Shown: piece by piece, positions 6,338-12,748 of the stretch
How positions within the stretch are numbered: the stretch's first letter is position 1
How the letters are laid out: each line of letters begins with the position of its first letter
DNA from: JBCDJI01 sp964351865
GTDB lineage: Bacteria; Verrucomicrobiota; Verrucomicrobiia; Methylacidiphilales; JBCBYL01
Direction: 5' to 3'
DNA: 14,247 nt
Assembly (NCBI GenBank): GCA_964351865.1
Contig: CAYGPJ010000056.1
Span: 1 to 14,247 of the forward strand
The notes under the pieces: generated by a model
What the model was told of the DNA's origin: nothing
The model's database searches: none
Seen by the model: only the letters and a program-made list of their open reading frames with translations
Program-made: the position numbers and the translations under genes

Positions 6338-6410
6338 GATTCAGGACAACGCCACGATCGATCCTGAATCAAAATGAGTGTCATCCATTTATTCCGATAT
6401 AACATGACAC
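6338..6410. promoter_or_regulatory. Two inverted repeats upstream of amtB, possible regulator sites
   Basis: GATTCAGGA (6338-6346) has an exact inverse at 6362-6370. GTGTCAT (6378-6384) has an exact inverse at 6404-6410. The AGTGTCAT word is shared with the palindrome upstream of the porin gene (4433-4439 region). They lie 260-330 bp ahead of the amtB -24/-12 element. The rest of 6267-6668 holds no readable gene; a small inverted repeat GCTAA-N3-TTAGC lies at 6642-6654, just upstream of the promoter. Confidence 0.35.
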
Positions 6411-6668
6411 AATGACCCCTTTAAAGAAGGTATCAAAAACGCGGCTCCATCAGGCTGTATAAATATCGTCACCAGACGGATGAAAAGTCCCTCGAAACGT
6501 TTGATCCCGAAATCCCGATTGATAATTCACTAAAACGGCTGAATTTTGAATAGTTACCCACATGGATGCCATTCGGGTTCAAAACAAAATATATCTTAAT
6601 CGTTCATTTGCTGAGTGTTACGAAAATTTTGCTCATTCAAAGCTAATTTTTAGCAATAAAAACCAATG

Positions 6669-6684
6669 TGGCATACGGGTTGCT
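6669..6684 (+). promoter_or_regulatory. Sigma-54 promoter of amtB-glnK
   Basis: TGGCATACGGGTTGCT matches the -24/-12 consensus at every key position except the last base of TGGCAC, with GG and GC exactly 10 bases apart and an intact TTGCT. The predicted start is near 6695, and a good ribosome site (AAGGAGAG, about 6744-6751) precedes the amtB ATG. Confidence 0.88.
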
Positions 6685-6756
6685 ATAATGATGGACTGAA
6701 ATCCGCCTCGGGCGGATAAGAGGAAAACAAATAAACTAATAATTAAGGAGAGAACG

Positions 6757-8202
6757 ATGAATAAACTCGTAAAGAAACTGGCACTGTTTCTAATCGCTGG
6801 ATCAATCGTAGCTGCACCCTTCCATACCTTCGCGCAAGAAGAAATGGTTGAAGAGGTGGTTGCTGCTGTTGAGCCCGTAGTTGAAGAAGCTGCTGCCGCT
6901 GTAGAAATGGACGAAGATTATGCTGGTCTGCTTGCTGAGCAGGGAGATGGTGCATATGCCTTCGACTTTTTCGTAACCTCAAACCTCTGGACAGTCATTG
7001 CTGCTGCTCTGGTATTCCTGATGCACCTCGGATTTTCCTGTGTGGAATCCGGACTATGCCGCTCTAAGAATACCGTCAACATCCTGTTCAAAAATGCCTT
7101 CATCATCAGCATCGGTCTAATCACCTATGCCTTGATCGGCTTCAATACTCACTATCCGGGTGATTTCAACGGATGGATCAGCATTGGCGGCCCATTCAGT
7201 GATGGCAATATTGATAATACCTTCGGTTACGGAGGAGTCGCACTGGCCATGACCGGTTACGGTGACTTTATCTTCCAGGCTATGTTTGCTGCAACTGGCG
7301 CTACCATCGTTTCCGGTGCGGTCGCTGAGCGTGTCAAACTGCTGCCTTTCATGATTTTCGCAACCCTGCTCGTCGGTCTGGCTTATCCAGTCATCGGCTC
7401 ATGGCATTGGGGTGGTGGATGGTTCAGCAGCCTCAGTGGCGGAGAAGGTCTGAAAGACTTTGCCGGTTCTGCTGTGGTGCATGCCTTCGGTGGCTTTGCC
7501 GCTCTGGGTTGTGTTCTGATCCTCGGACCACGTAAAGGCAAGTATGTCGACGGGAAAATCAAACCAATCCTCGGACACAGCATGCCACTGGTATCTATCG
7601 GTGTGCTCTTACTGTGGTTCGGCTGGTTCGGATTTAACGGCGGTTCCGTTCTTTCCGCAGCTCCAGGTGGAGTCAGCCTGGTCTTCATGACCACTGCTCT
7701 CGCCGCTGCTGCTGGTTGCATCGGTGCTATCCTGGTCTCATGGATTGTCTTTAAGACTCCTGATCTGACCATGGCACTCAACGGCATGCTGGCTGGTCTG
7801 GTTGGCATCACTGCTAACGCAGATATCGCTAGCGTAATGGGATCGATGGGAATCGGCTTCATCGCCGGTATCATTGTGGTCTTCTCAATTGTCGCTTTAG
7901 ACAAGTTGAAGATCGATGATCCAGTAGGTGCAATCTCCGTTCACGGTGTTTGTGGTGTCTGGGGAATTGTGGCATGTGCCCTCGGGTTCTTATGCCCAGG
8001 AACTCCATTCTCCATCATCGGACAGCTCACTGGTGTTTTCGCTGTAGCCATCGCTGCCTTCGTATTCTCACTGATCGTATTCGGTATCCTGAAAGTTGTC
8101 ATGGGTGTTCGAGTCTCTGAGGAAGAAGAAGAAATGGGTCTTGATAAGGGTGAACACGGTCAGGAAGCCTATCCTGATTTCGCACCTGCAACTAAAGGCT
8201 AA
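6757..8202 (+). CDS. amtB: Ammonium transporter AmtB with acidic N-terminal extension
   Basis: A 481-residue inner-membrane ammonium channel of the Amt/Mep/Rh family. Residues 1-26 form a signal peptide (cut after HTFA likely), as in many AmtB proteins. An acidic Glu/Val/Ala-rich segment (27-55) precedes the first membrane helix near 76-95, followed by the usual 11-helix layout. The paired pore histidines are H242 (in SAVVHAFGG, after D234) and H396 (in ISVHGVCGVWG). The cytosolic tail VRVSEEEEEMGLDKGEHGQEAY (452-472) is the PII-contact signature of the family. The protein imports ammonium and is blocked by PII when nitrogen is ample. It is followed at 68 bp by the PII gene, forming the classic amtB-glnK operon, and is preceded by a near-consensus sigma-54 promoter. 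The acidic segment after the signal peptide is longer than in E. coli AmtB; its role is unknown. Confidence 0.96.
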   Translation: MNKLVKKLALFLIAGSIVAAPFHTFAQEEMVEEVVAAVEPVVEEAAAAVEMDEDYAGLLAEQGDGAYAFDFFVTSNLWTVIAAALVFLMHLGFSCVESGLCRSKNTVNILFKNAFIISIGLITYALIGFNTHYPGDFNGWISIGGPFSDGNIDNTFGYGGVALAMTGYGDFIFQAMFAATGATIVSGAVAERVKLLPFMIFATLLVGLAYPVIGSWHWGGGWFSSLSGGEGLKDFAGSAVVHAFGGFAALGCVLILGPRKGKYVDGKIKPILGHSMPLVSIGVLLLWFGWFGFNGGSVLSAAPGGVSLVFMTTALAAAAGCIGAILVSWIVFKTPDLTMALNGMLAGLVGITANADIASVMGSMGIGFIAGIIVVFSIVALDKLKIDDPVGAISVHGVCGVWGIVACALGFLCPGTPFSIIGQLTGVFAVAIAAFVFSLIVFGILKVVMGVRVSEEEEEMGLDKGEHGQEAYPDFAPATKG

Positions 8203-8221
8203 ACTAAATTTCGTTCTCAAT

Positions 8222-8248
8222 CCCGATTCCCGCTTTGGCGGGATCGGG
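8222..8248 (+). other. Intercistronic hairpin between amtB and glnK
   Basis: CCCGATTCCCGC (8222-8233) pairs with GCGGGATCGGG (8238-8248) with one bulged T and a 4-base loop. No T-run follows, and the glnK ribosome site (GGAGAAAGGA) lies just downstream. It may adjust the ratio of the two products by mRNA processing or partial termination. Confidence 0.6.
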
Positions 8249-8270
8249 GCCGAACGGAGAAAGGAACATT

Positions 8271-8615
8271 ATGTCAGTCAAAAAAATTGAAGCAGTCATC
8301 AAGCCGTTCAAGCTTGAAGAAGTGAAGGAAGCCTTGACCGAAATCGGTATCGAAGGTCTCACCGTCAGCGAAGTGAAAGGATTCGGACGCCAGAAAGGCC
8401 ACACCGAAATCTATCGCGGCAGTGAATACACCGTAGATTTCCTTCCTAAGGTAAAAATCGAAGTCGTTCTGGCCGAAAGCCTGATCGAAAAAGCCGTTGA
8501 AACCATCGTGAAAGCCGCCAAAACCGGCAAGATCGGTGACGGTAAAATCTTTGTTCTTCCGGTTGAAGATGCCATCCGCATCCGCACCGAAGAAAAAGGC
8601 GATAAAGCCGTATAA
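8271..8615 (+). CDS. glnK: PII nitrogen regulatory protein (GlnK/GlnB)
   Basis: A 114-residue PII signal protein, close to the usual 112. It has KKIEAVIKPFKLEEVKEAL at the start, EVKGFGRQKGH (34-44), the T-loop YRGSEYTVDFLPKVKIE (48-64) with Y53 matching the uridylylated Tyr51 of E. coli PII, and the nucleotide-binding TGKIGDGKIFVLPVEDAIRIRT (85-106). As a trimer it senses ATP/ADP and 2-oxoglutarate and closes AmtB by inserting the T-loop. The operon with amtB favours the GlnK name over GlnB, although sequence alone does not separate them. The start ATG follows GGAGAAAGGA; an upstream in-frame ATG (8235) lies inside the intercistronic hairpin and adds an unconserved tail. No PII-modifying enzyme gene is in the window. 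Confidence 0.96.
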   Translation: MSVKKIEAVIKPFKLEEVKEALTEIGIEGLTVSEVKGFGRQKGHTEIYRGSEYTVDFLPKVKIEVVLAESLIEKAVETIVKAAKTGKIGDGKIFVLPVEDAIRIRTEEKGDKAV

Positions 8616-8645
8616 TTGGTTCTATCACCGTAAACTATTAAAAAA

Positions 8646-8674
8646 AGCGTCCAACTTCGGTTGGGCGCTTTTTT
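8646..8674 (+). terminator. Rho-independent terminator of amtB-glnK
   Basis: A 10-bp stem AGCGTCCAAC/GTTGGGCGCT (one G-T wobble) is capped by a TTCG tetraloop closed by C-G, the especially stable UUCG type. Six T end the structure. It lies 30 bp after the glnK stop codon. Confidence 0.95.
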
Positions 8675-8894
8675 GTGTACAAAACAGCCGTGCCCGTACC
8701 TGAACATCAACAAGCATTTACGCCGATGTGGATTGGTCCTGCTTTCGCCAGTACTATTTTGAACAATTTTAAGTGATTGATTTTCTGAAACTTATCCATT
8801 CGATTAACTCCTTAGATTTGTTATAAAAAAATAAATGCATTTTTTTAAATGAGTTTCCCGATTTGTACTTGTCGTCTCGATTTCGTGGTCTCTA
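8675..8894. other. Gene-free AT-rich region upstream of dnaA
   Basis: No gene is readable. The stretch becomes AT-rich from about 8750, with an A-run/T-run pair around AAATGCATTT (8834-8843) and one TTATCCATT (8792-8800) that resembles a DnaA box at 7 of 9 positions. It probably contains the dnaA promoter; no convincing -35/-10 pair was found. It could form part of a bipartite origin. Confidence 0.4.
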
Positions 8895-10301
8895 ATGACT
8901 CTCCGCCTTATGAGTAATGAAGTTTTTTTTGAAGATACGGAGATCTGGACACAGACCTGCGAAGAATTAAAGAAGCTGATTTCTCCAGATGCTTATTCCC
9001 GCTGGTTCATGCCGTTGACACTGGTCGAGTTCAATTCCGGACGCGCCGTGCTCGGAATTAAAAACTCCATCTACCAGTACTGGATCGAAGAAAACTATCT
9101 GACTCCGCTGCAAGGTGCCTTGGAAACCGTCACCGGCTCAGATGTTCAAATTGAATTCCGCACCATTTCATCCAACGGAACCACTCATGCTGAACCGGCC
9201 GAGACAACCGCTGCGCCTAGCGCCAGGAAAGCAACGACTTCACGCAAGTCCAGCAGTCGCACCTACGCTCACAGCAATGACCTGATACCGCGCTACACCT
9301 TTGATACCTTTGTTGTCGGTACCAACAACCAGTTTGCCCACGCGGCCTCCATGGCAGTCGCCAAGTCTCCAGCCCGCACCTATAATCCGCTTTTCATCCA
9401 TGGATCCGTCGGACTCGGTAAGACTCACCTGATGCACGCCATAGGGCATCACATGCTCAAAGAAAAACCGTCGACTAAAATCGTCTACGTCACCTCTGAG
9501 CAGTTCACCAATGAATTTGTTTCTGCCATTCAACATGGAGAATTGGCCAACTTCAGAAAACGCTTCCGCATGGCCGATGCCCTCCTCATCGATGACATTC
9601 AGTTCTTTGCCGGCAAGGAACGGTCACAGGAGGAATTCTTCCATACTTTCAACGCCCTCTTCGATGGCAACAAACAAATTATTCTTACCAGCGATTGCCC
9701 ACCCAGCGACGTCAATAAGCTCGAGAACCGACTGGTATCGCGTTTTGAGTGGGGCCTGACCGCAGATCTGCAGCCGCCGGATATCGAAACCCGCCTCGCT
9801 ATTTTAAAATCCAAAGCCGCTAAGCTGAACATCGTCCTCAGCGACACCGTCCTGCTCTTCATCGCCGAACGCGTGAAAGCGAACATCCGCCGCCTGGAAG
9901 GGGCACTCAACCGGGTGGCCGCCTGGGCCGCTCTCAACGATCGCAAGATCAAACAGGAACAAGTCGAAGAGCTACTGAAAGATTTCATTCAGGAAGAAGC
10001 GCGCCATATCGTCACCATCGATGGCATCCAGCGCAAGGTCGCTGAGAACTTTGATCTGCGGATGTCGGACATGTCCAGCAAGCGCCGTCCCAACAACATC
10101 GCTATCCCGCGCATGATTGCCATGTATCTCTCGCGTCGCATGACCTCCAAGTCATTACAGGACATTGGCGAGGCTTTCGGCGGCCGCGATCACGGTACCG
10201 TCCTGCACGCGGTCAAGACCATAGAAGCCAAGATCAGCTCCGACCCGAATCTGCGGCAACAGGTCCACATGGTCACCCAGCAAATCGAATCTGCCAGTTA
10301 A
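8895..10301 (+). CDS. dnaA: Chromosomal replication initiator DnaA
   Basis: A 468-residue initiator that binds DnaA boxes, opens the origin and loads the helicase. Domain I (about 15-90) contains IWTQTCEELKKLISPDAYSRWFMPL. A Ser/Thr/Ala-rich linker (91-125) is domain II. Domain III is the AAA+ core starting at PRYTFDTFVVG, with Walker A GSVGLGKT (170-177), Walker B LLIDDIQFF (230-238), the ENRLVSRFEWGL region (277-288) and the NIRRLEGALNR sensor (330-340). Domain IV (about 372-468) carries the DNA-contacting GGRDHGTVLHAV (429-440). The length is normal. The start is uncertain: ATG at 8895 or ATG at 8910 (MSNEVFF); neither has a clear ribosome site. The next gene is dnaN, the conserved order around bacterial origins, with a 371-bp origin-like gap between. 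Confidence 0.98.
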   Translation: MTLRLMSNEVFFEDTEIWTQTCEELKKLISPDAYSRWFMPLTLVEFNSGRAVLGIKNSIYQYWIEENYLTPLQGALETVTGSDVQIEFRTISSNGTTHAEPAETTAAPSARKATTSRKSSSRTYAHSNDLIPRYTFDTFVVGTNNQFAHAASMAVAKSPARTYNPLFIHGSVGLGKTHLMHAIGHHMLKEKPSTKIVYVTSEQFTNEFVSAIQHGELANFRKRFRMADALLIDDIQFFAGKERSQEEFFHTFNALFDGNKQIILTSDCPPSDVNKLENRLVSRFEWGLTADLQPPDIETRLAILKSKAAKLNIVLSDTVLLFIAERVKANIRRLEGALNRVAAWAALNDRKIKQEQVEELLKDFIQEEARHIVTIDGIQRKVAENFDLRMSDMSSKRRPNNIAIPRMIAMYLSRRMTSKSLQDIGEAFGGRDHGTVLHAVKTIEAKISSDPNLRQQVHMVTQQIESAS

Positions 10302-10362
10302 GCCTGATATCCTGCTGTAGGGGGTTGATACTTTTGATCTGAGCAATTGTGTTCCTGTGTCA

Positions 10363-10381
10363 GCCGAGATGGCATCTCGGC
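10363..10381. repeat. Short hairpin of the GCCGAGAT/ATCTCGGC family
   Basis: GCCGAGAT (10363-10370), a GGC loop and ATCTCGGC (10374-10381) form a perfect 8-bp stem. The arms are the same words as in the 6147-6170 arm of the repeat near amtB. It lies 62 bp past the dnaA stop without a T-run. Confidence 0.7.
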
Positions 10382-10429
10382 ATCCATTTAACTGAAAGAA
10401 TACCGTCTTAACCTATGACAAAATGCCTC

Positions 10430-10672
10430 GATCAACTTATTCTCAAAACCTGTGAACAACCACCGCATAACCCTTGGAACTTCTACCAACAACTGGGCAC
10501 CATAGGAGAACCTGTGAAGATCTACACCATCGTCACCAGATTGTTCACAGGTAATCTGGATCGGAATACCTTCAAACTGATCACTTTAGATAATTAGAGG
10601 GCATTTATTAACACCTATACTAATATTGTTCTTTTCAAGTACTTTAAACCATTATAAAGACATTAGCTTCAT
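10430..10672. other. Candidate chromosomal replication origin (oriC)
   Basis: The gap between dnaA and dnaN carries a cluster of DnaA-box-like words. The 12-base word TTGTTCACAGGT occurs exactly twice in opposite orientation (10448-10459 minus, 10541-10552 plus), and its TTCACAGGT part a third time (10510-10518 minus). TTATTCTCA (10437-10445) and TTATTAACA (10605-10613) each differ from TTATNCACA by one base. They are followed by an AT-rich stretch (about 10590-10670) suited to strand opening, directly before dnaN. Placement between dnaA and dnaN is common for bacterial origins. No exact TTATCCACA box is present, so the call rests on clustering and position. A 60-codon frame (10415-10597) crosses the region but shows no family resemblance. 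Confidence 0.6.
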
Positions 10673-11767
10673 ATGAAGTTGTCCATCCAGCGCGATCTTT
10701 TTCTAGAAGGCTTACAAACGGTTCAAAGTGTCGTCAGCACTCGAACCACTCTGCCTATTCTCTCCAATGTTCTTCTTAAAGCTGAAGGAGGACTCCTCCA
10801 ACTCTCCACCACCGATCTCGATACCGGGATTCGCACCGAAACAGAGTGCGAGGTCGAAAAGGCGGGTAGCATCACCCTGCCGGCGCGGAAGCTGTTCAGC
10901 ATTATTCGTGAGTTGCCTGCATCTGAAATAACCGTCGAAGTCGACAGCAAGCTCAATACCGTCATCCGCTGCGGCAAGAGTTACTTCAAGATCATGGGTC
11001 TGCCGGAAGATGACTTCCCTCCGTTCCCGAAATCCGACAATGCCAACGTTTTCAAGATCGAGCAAAAAGATCTGCGCGGCATGTTGAAGAAGACATCGTA
11101 TGCCATGTCGAGCGATGAGAGCCGCTACGTGCTCAATGGCGTCCTTTTAAGCTTCAAGGAAGGTAAGCTCTCGATTGTCGCCACAGACGGCCGTAGACTG
11201 GCCTTAGCGAGCCAGGAAATGGATTTCCCTAAAAGCTCCGAAATGGACGTGATCCTTCCCGGCAAAGCAGTCGGTGAATTGGGCCGGGTTCTGGGTGGCG
11301 AAGGAGAATTAGAAATCTCCATCTCCGAGAACCAGATCGCCTTCACCGTCGGAACCACCTACCTCGTCTCCAAACTGATCGAAGGCAATTACCCGAACTA
11401 CCACCAGGTCATTCCCTCGGAAACGAAAGAACGTGCCACCATCGAGCGTGAGCAGTTCTTGAATTGTGTGCGTCGTGTCGGACTGCTCTCCAGCGACAAG
11501 ACCAACTCCGTGAAGCTGAACCTCAAGCCCAACGAACTGGAAATCACCGCCAACAGTCCGGACGTAGGAGAAGCCAAAGAATCACTGGTCATCAAATATT
11601 CCGGCAAAGAATTCAGCATCGCCTTCAATCCGGAATACGTGGCAGATCCGTTAAAGAACCTGGTCTCGGATGAAATTTTCTTCGATTTCACCGACGAACT
11701 CAGCCCGGGTGTCATCCGCTACAATGAGCCGTTCTTATACGTCATTATGCCGATGAGAACGGCGTAA
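10673..11767 (+). CDS. dnaN: DNA polymerase III sliding clamp (beta subunit)
   Basis: A 364-residue ring-forming clamp that holds DNA polymerase III and other enzymes on DNA, close to the 366 residues of the E. coli protein. It shows the three repeated ~120-residue clamp domains. Landmarks are TLPILSNVLLKAEGG (27-41), TTDLDTGIRTE (46-56), LPEDDFPPFP (110-119), SSDESRYVLNGVLL (145-158), ATDGRRLA (169-176), SKLIEGNYPNYHQVIP (232-247) and the conserved C-terminal MPMR (359-362). The ATG has no obvious ribosome site and lies directly after the AT-rich end of the origin-like region. The usual neighbours recF and gyrB do not follow; the next 239 bp contain only short repeats. Confidence 0.98.
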   Translation: MKLSIQRDLFLEGLQTVQSVVSTRTTLPILSNVLLKAEGGLLQLSTTDLDTGIRTETECEVEKAGSITLPARKLFSIIRELPASEITVEVDSKLNTVIRCGKSYFKIMGLPEDDFPPFPKSDNANVFKIEQKDLRGMLKKTSYAMSSDESRYVLNGVLLSFKEGKLSIVATDGRRLALASQEMDFPKSSEMDVILPGKAVGELGRVLGGEGELEISISENQIAFTVGTTYLVSKLIEGNYPNYHQVIPSETKERATIEREQFLNCVRRVGLLSSDKTNSVKLNLKPNELEITANSPDVGEAKESLVIKYSGKEFSIAFNPEYVADPLKNLVSDEIFFDFTDELSPGVIRYNEPFLYVIMPMRTA

Positions 11768-11803
11768 TAGGCTCTAGAAACGTTTGTGAAATAAAATGCA
11801 AAA

Positions 11804-11859
11804 TGTCACTAAGTGACACTTATTAGTTTAATCTAAAAAGTGACATTTATTAGTTGAAT
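11804..11859. repeat. Short direct repeats around AGTGACA, with an inverted copy
   Basis: A 22-base unit beginning AAGTGACACTTATTAGTT occurs at 11811-11832 and again at 11838-11859 with 20 of 22 identities (27-bp period). A preceding TGTCACT (11804-11810) makes a 7-1-7 palindrome with the first AGTGACA. The remainder of 11768-12006 shows no gene, no clear terminator and no further structure. The repeats could be sites for a regulator of the downstream gene or a remnant of mobile DNA. Confidence 0.6.
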
Positions 11860-12006
11860 TATTTTGTAAGTCGTTGATTTCCAACAAAACCATATCAACA
11901 GCAGCGTATTTTAGGCTAGATCATCCAATCGACATGTTGGGCTGGAATAGGCCCTGTAAGCGATTTTGCTCTCCAACCGCCGTATCGACCCTATTTTCTA
12001 TAGAAT

Positions 12007-12681
12007 ATGGGACAGCGGATACTGAGCATCTCTGATTTACACGGAACGGAGCGGTGGATTGAATGGATTCTCGAAAATGCTTCCAAGTATGACGCCATTC
12101 TCTTCCCGGGCGATCTGGTCGATGGCATGTATGGCAAAGAAGAGGCCGAATTTGAGAAAATATTGGAAATGTTCCGGCTCCTATCACAAAAAAACATTCC
12201 CTGTCTGCTATGTAGCGGAAATCACGATGCAGGTCTGAATAATGTTCTTCTGAATCATCAGGATGAAATACCTGGAATTATTCTGGATGGAGAGCATCTG
12301 GAGCTAGATGGTCTGAAGATGCAATCACTACCCTACATGGAACCTTTACCGGAAGAAGGTGGAGGTAATCACATCTGGCTCTTTCATGAGCCTCCACAGG
12401 AGTCGTCGATTTCAATGGATGACATGGAAAACTCCTTTGGAAGCATAGAACTAAGCAACCGGTGTGAGTTCGTCCCGGATTCATTGCCACCGGTCGTCAT
12501 CGGAGGACACCAGCACTATGCGGAAGAGTGGCATTGCATTGAGGGGAGAACCTTGTTCCTGAATTCAGGACAAGATTTGAGGGCAAGCGCTCCAAATCAC
12601 ATCGTAATTCAATGGCAACCTAACATACTGACGTTTACTCACCATCCTTCCAAAGAAAGCGTTCGACGCTCGCTGTCATAA
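12007..12681 (+). CDS. Calcineurin-like metallophosphoesterase
   Basis: A 224-residue protein of the two-metal phosphoesterase superfamily. The five family motifs are present: SDLHG (D10, H12), PGDLVDG (D36), SGNHDAG (N72, H73), WLFHEPP (H127) and GGHQHYAE (H168, H170). All expected metal ligands are visible, so it should be an active phosphatase, phosphodiesterase or nuclease of the small YfcE/MJ0936-like type. The substrate cannot be told from sequence. No signal peptide or membrane segment is seen, so it is cytosolic. The gene stands alone between dnaN and hsdM, with 67 bp to hsdM in the same direction. Its base composition is lower in G+C (23 of 60 bases in 12241-12300) than that of the following gene. 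There is no clear ribosome site; TATA-like bases directly precede the ATG, so a leaderless mRNA is possible. Confidence 0.85.
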   Translation: MGQRILSISDLHGTERWIEWILENASKYDAILFPGDLVDGMYGKEEAEFEKILEMFRLLSQKNIPCLLCSGNHDAGLNNVLLNHQDEIPGIILDGEHLELDGLKMQSLPYMEPLPEEGGGNHIWLFHEPPQESSISMDDMENSFGSIELSNRCEFVPDSLPPVVIGGHQHYAEEWHCIEGRTLFLNSGQDLRASAPNHIVIQWQPNILTFTHHPSKESVRRSLS

Positions 12682-12748
12682 CCCGAATGTTGCCATCCAA
12701 CCTAACTTAATCTTGTCGGTTTAATTCCACTGCATACTGTATTTTCAT

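Noticed and set aside
5856..6756. CRISPR array or tRNA in the 900-bp gap
   Set aside because: The repeats are few, palindromic and irregularly spaced, without regular spacers; no cloverleaf was seen.
8222..8248. Hairpin after amtB as a full terminator
   Set aside because: It lacks a T-run, and a strong ribosome site for glnK follows directly. The typical amtB-glnK pairing argues for read-through.
10415..10597. 60-codon open frame between dnaA and dnaN
   Set aside because: It has no ribosome site and no recognisable domain, and it overlaps the repeated DnaA-box-like words. It is more likely chance within an origin.
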